Assembly: GCA_036555705.1 (NCBI GenBank)
Contig: DATBKT010000261.1
Location: 1 to 6,222 of the forward strand
Source: JARBAU01 sp029237525
Lineage (GTDB): Archaea > Thermoproteota > Nitrososphaeria > Nitrososphaerales > Nitrososphaeraceae
Direction: 5' to 3'
Length of the DNA stretch: 6,222 nt
The stretch's first letter is position 1, and each line of letters begins with the position of its first letter. The position numbers and the translations under genes were made by a program. The notes beneath the pieces were generated by a model that saw only the letters and a program-made list of their open reading frames with translations, was not told the DNA's origin and made no database searches. Positions 5,800-6,222 of this stretch are shown here, in pieces.

Positions 5800-5958
5800 T
5801 TAATATTCTTCATTCCTTTCTAAACCCTCATGACAGTTGTGACATACGCCACACCATTCACATACTTTTGAGGTTTGTGTACTACATTTATTACAGATAC
5901 TTTCTGGATTATGAATTGTTGGTTCATGAAAGTTATGAGGTGAACGAATTCTTGTCAT
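5800..5958 (-). CDS. Small cysteine-rich putative zinc protein (52 aa)
   Basis: A short frame with a clear metal-binding pattern: C22-x2-C25, then seven residues, then C33-x2-C36-x2-C39-x2-C42, with H40 and H43 among the last cysteines. Four to six cysteines could hold one zinc ion, or two if the His residues take part. The N-terminal 20 residues are His/Pro/Asn-rich and the tail is acidic (EGLERNEEY). A TAA stands directly before the ATG in frame, so the start is fixed, and a TATA-like CTATATTA centred about 31 nt upstream predicts a very short leader. The longer overlapping frame on the plus strand (5784-5993) has no motif and is its shadow. Small zinc proteins of this kind in archaea often bind nucleic acid or a partner protein, but I recognise no named family. 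Confidence 0.7.
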   Translation of the reverse strand: MTRIRSPHNFHEPTIHNPESICNKCSTQTSKVCEWCGVCHNCHEGLERNEEY

Positions 5959-5985
5959 TTATTCAACAGTACTTTTCCTCTGAAA

Positions 5986-5993
5986 TAATATAG
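5986..5993 (-). promoter_or_regulatory. TATA box of the Cys-rich small gene
   Basis: CTATATTA on the minus strand lies 28-35 nt before the ATG at 5958. This spacing implies a leader of a few nucleotides, like the hydrolase and Hsp20 promoters in this window. Confidence 0.4.
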
Positions 5994-6222
5994 ATTTTAC
6001 GTTCTTACTAAACACGTCTACATAAGGTATTTTTTATATTATATTTTTATTGGCTCTGTAGAAATCATATCTTACAGTCAAAGCTTTGTAAGAGTATAAT
6101 ACCAATAATTTATTGAAAGAATCAAGGTACGTTAGACTTGCAGATACTATGTTCCGTGTTTTAAAGCATGCACGGATTCCTCTATTTTCTAATAGGAAAA
6201 GTAATCACATATTCACAATATG
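5994..6222. other. Right-edge non-coding sequence
   Basis: An AT-rich stretch without a confident gene. It holds a 7-bp stem TCTTACA/TGTAAGA (6070-6076 and 6087-6093) whose loop overlaps the palindrome CAAAGCTTTG (6079-6088), and a 6-bp stem TCCGTG/CACGGA (6153-6158 and 6171-6176). A frame starting at ATG 6149 (MFRVLKHARIP...) is still open at the window edge and might be the beginning of a rightward gene, but too little is visible to judge. Confidence 0.4.

Noticed and set aside
5784..5993. 69-codon open frame on the plus strand
   Set aside because: Its complement encodes the CxxC-rich 52-residue protein with its own start context; the plus-strand product is a Phe/Tyr/Leu-rich string without motif.
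6149..6222. Open frame running off the right edge (MFRVLKHARIP...)
   Set aside because: Only 24 codons visible, no well-placed TATA box, cannot be distinguished from chance.

Overview
The window looks like chromosomal DNA of an AT-rich ammonia-oxidising archaeon (Nitrososphaeria/Thaumarchaeota), most likely a soil type resembling Candidatus Nitrosocosmicus. This is inferred from several things: strong A+T bias; AGA/ATA-rich codon use; TATA-like boxes about 25-33 nt before start codons with almost no leader and no Shine-Dalgarno; an archaeal-type Hsp20; a urease accessory gene (UreF); and low coding density (only about 55% of the window is in convincing genes). No rRNA, tRNA, transposase, CRISPR array or phage gene was recognised.

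Layout. 2-637 (+): a complete or nearly complete archaeal Hsp20 chaperone. 728-1108 (-): a small two-helix membrane protein with a C-terminal zinc ribbon, convergent with the Hsp20 gene. 1109-1692: non-coding. 1693-2457 (+): ureF, starting at TTG. 2458-3833: about 1.4 kb without a confident gene, holding a perfect 11-bp hairpin, a T8 run and a few micro-ORFs, the best being a 44-residue hydrophobic one at 2558-2692 (-). 3834-4718 (+): a dienelactone-hydrolase-like alpha/beta hydrolase with a full Ser-Asp-His triad and asparagine-run insertions. 4912-5469 (-): a second, different Hsp20, convergent with the hydrolase, with a well-placed TATA box and two tandem GCATTGCA repeats upstream. 5800-5958 (-): a 52-residue cysteine-rich putative zinc protein. 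5959-6222: mainly regulatory or non-coding sequence.

The genes do not form an operon; each appears to be transcribed separately. Two small heat-shock proteins and two small zinc-binding proteins lie among housekeeping functions, but nothing in the layout shows that they work together. UreF normally acts with UreD/UreH, UreG and UreE in nickel loading of urease, and none of these is in the window. I see no clear evidence of a new multi-gene system. The best leads are the hsp20 promoter repeats, the short Cys-rich gene, the 11-bp hairpin and the hydrophobic microprotein.
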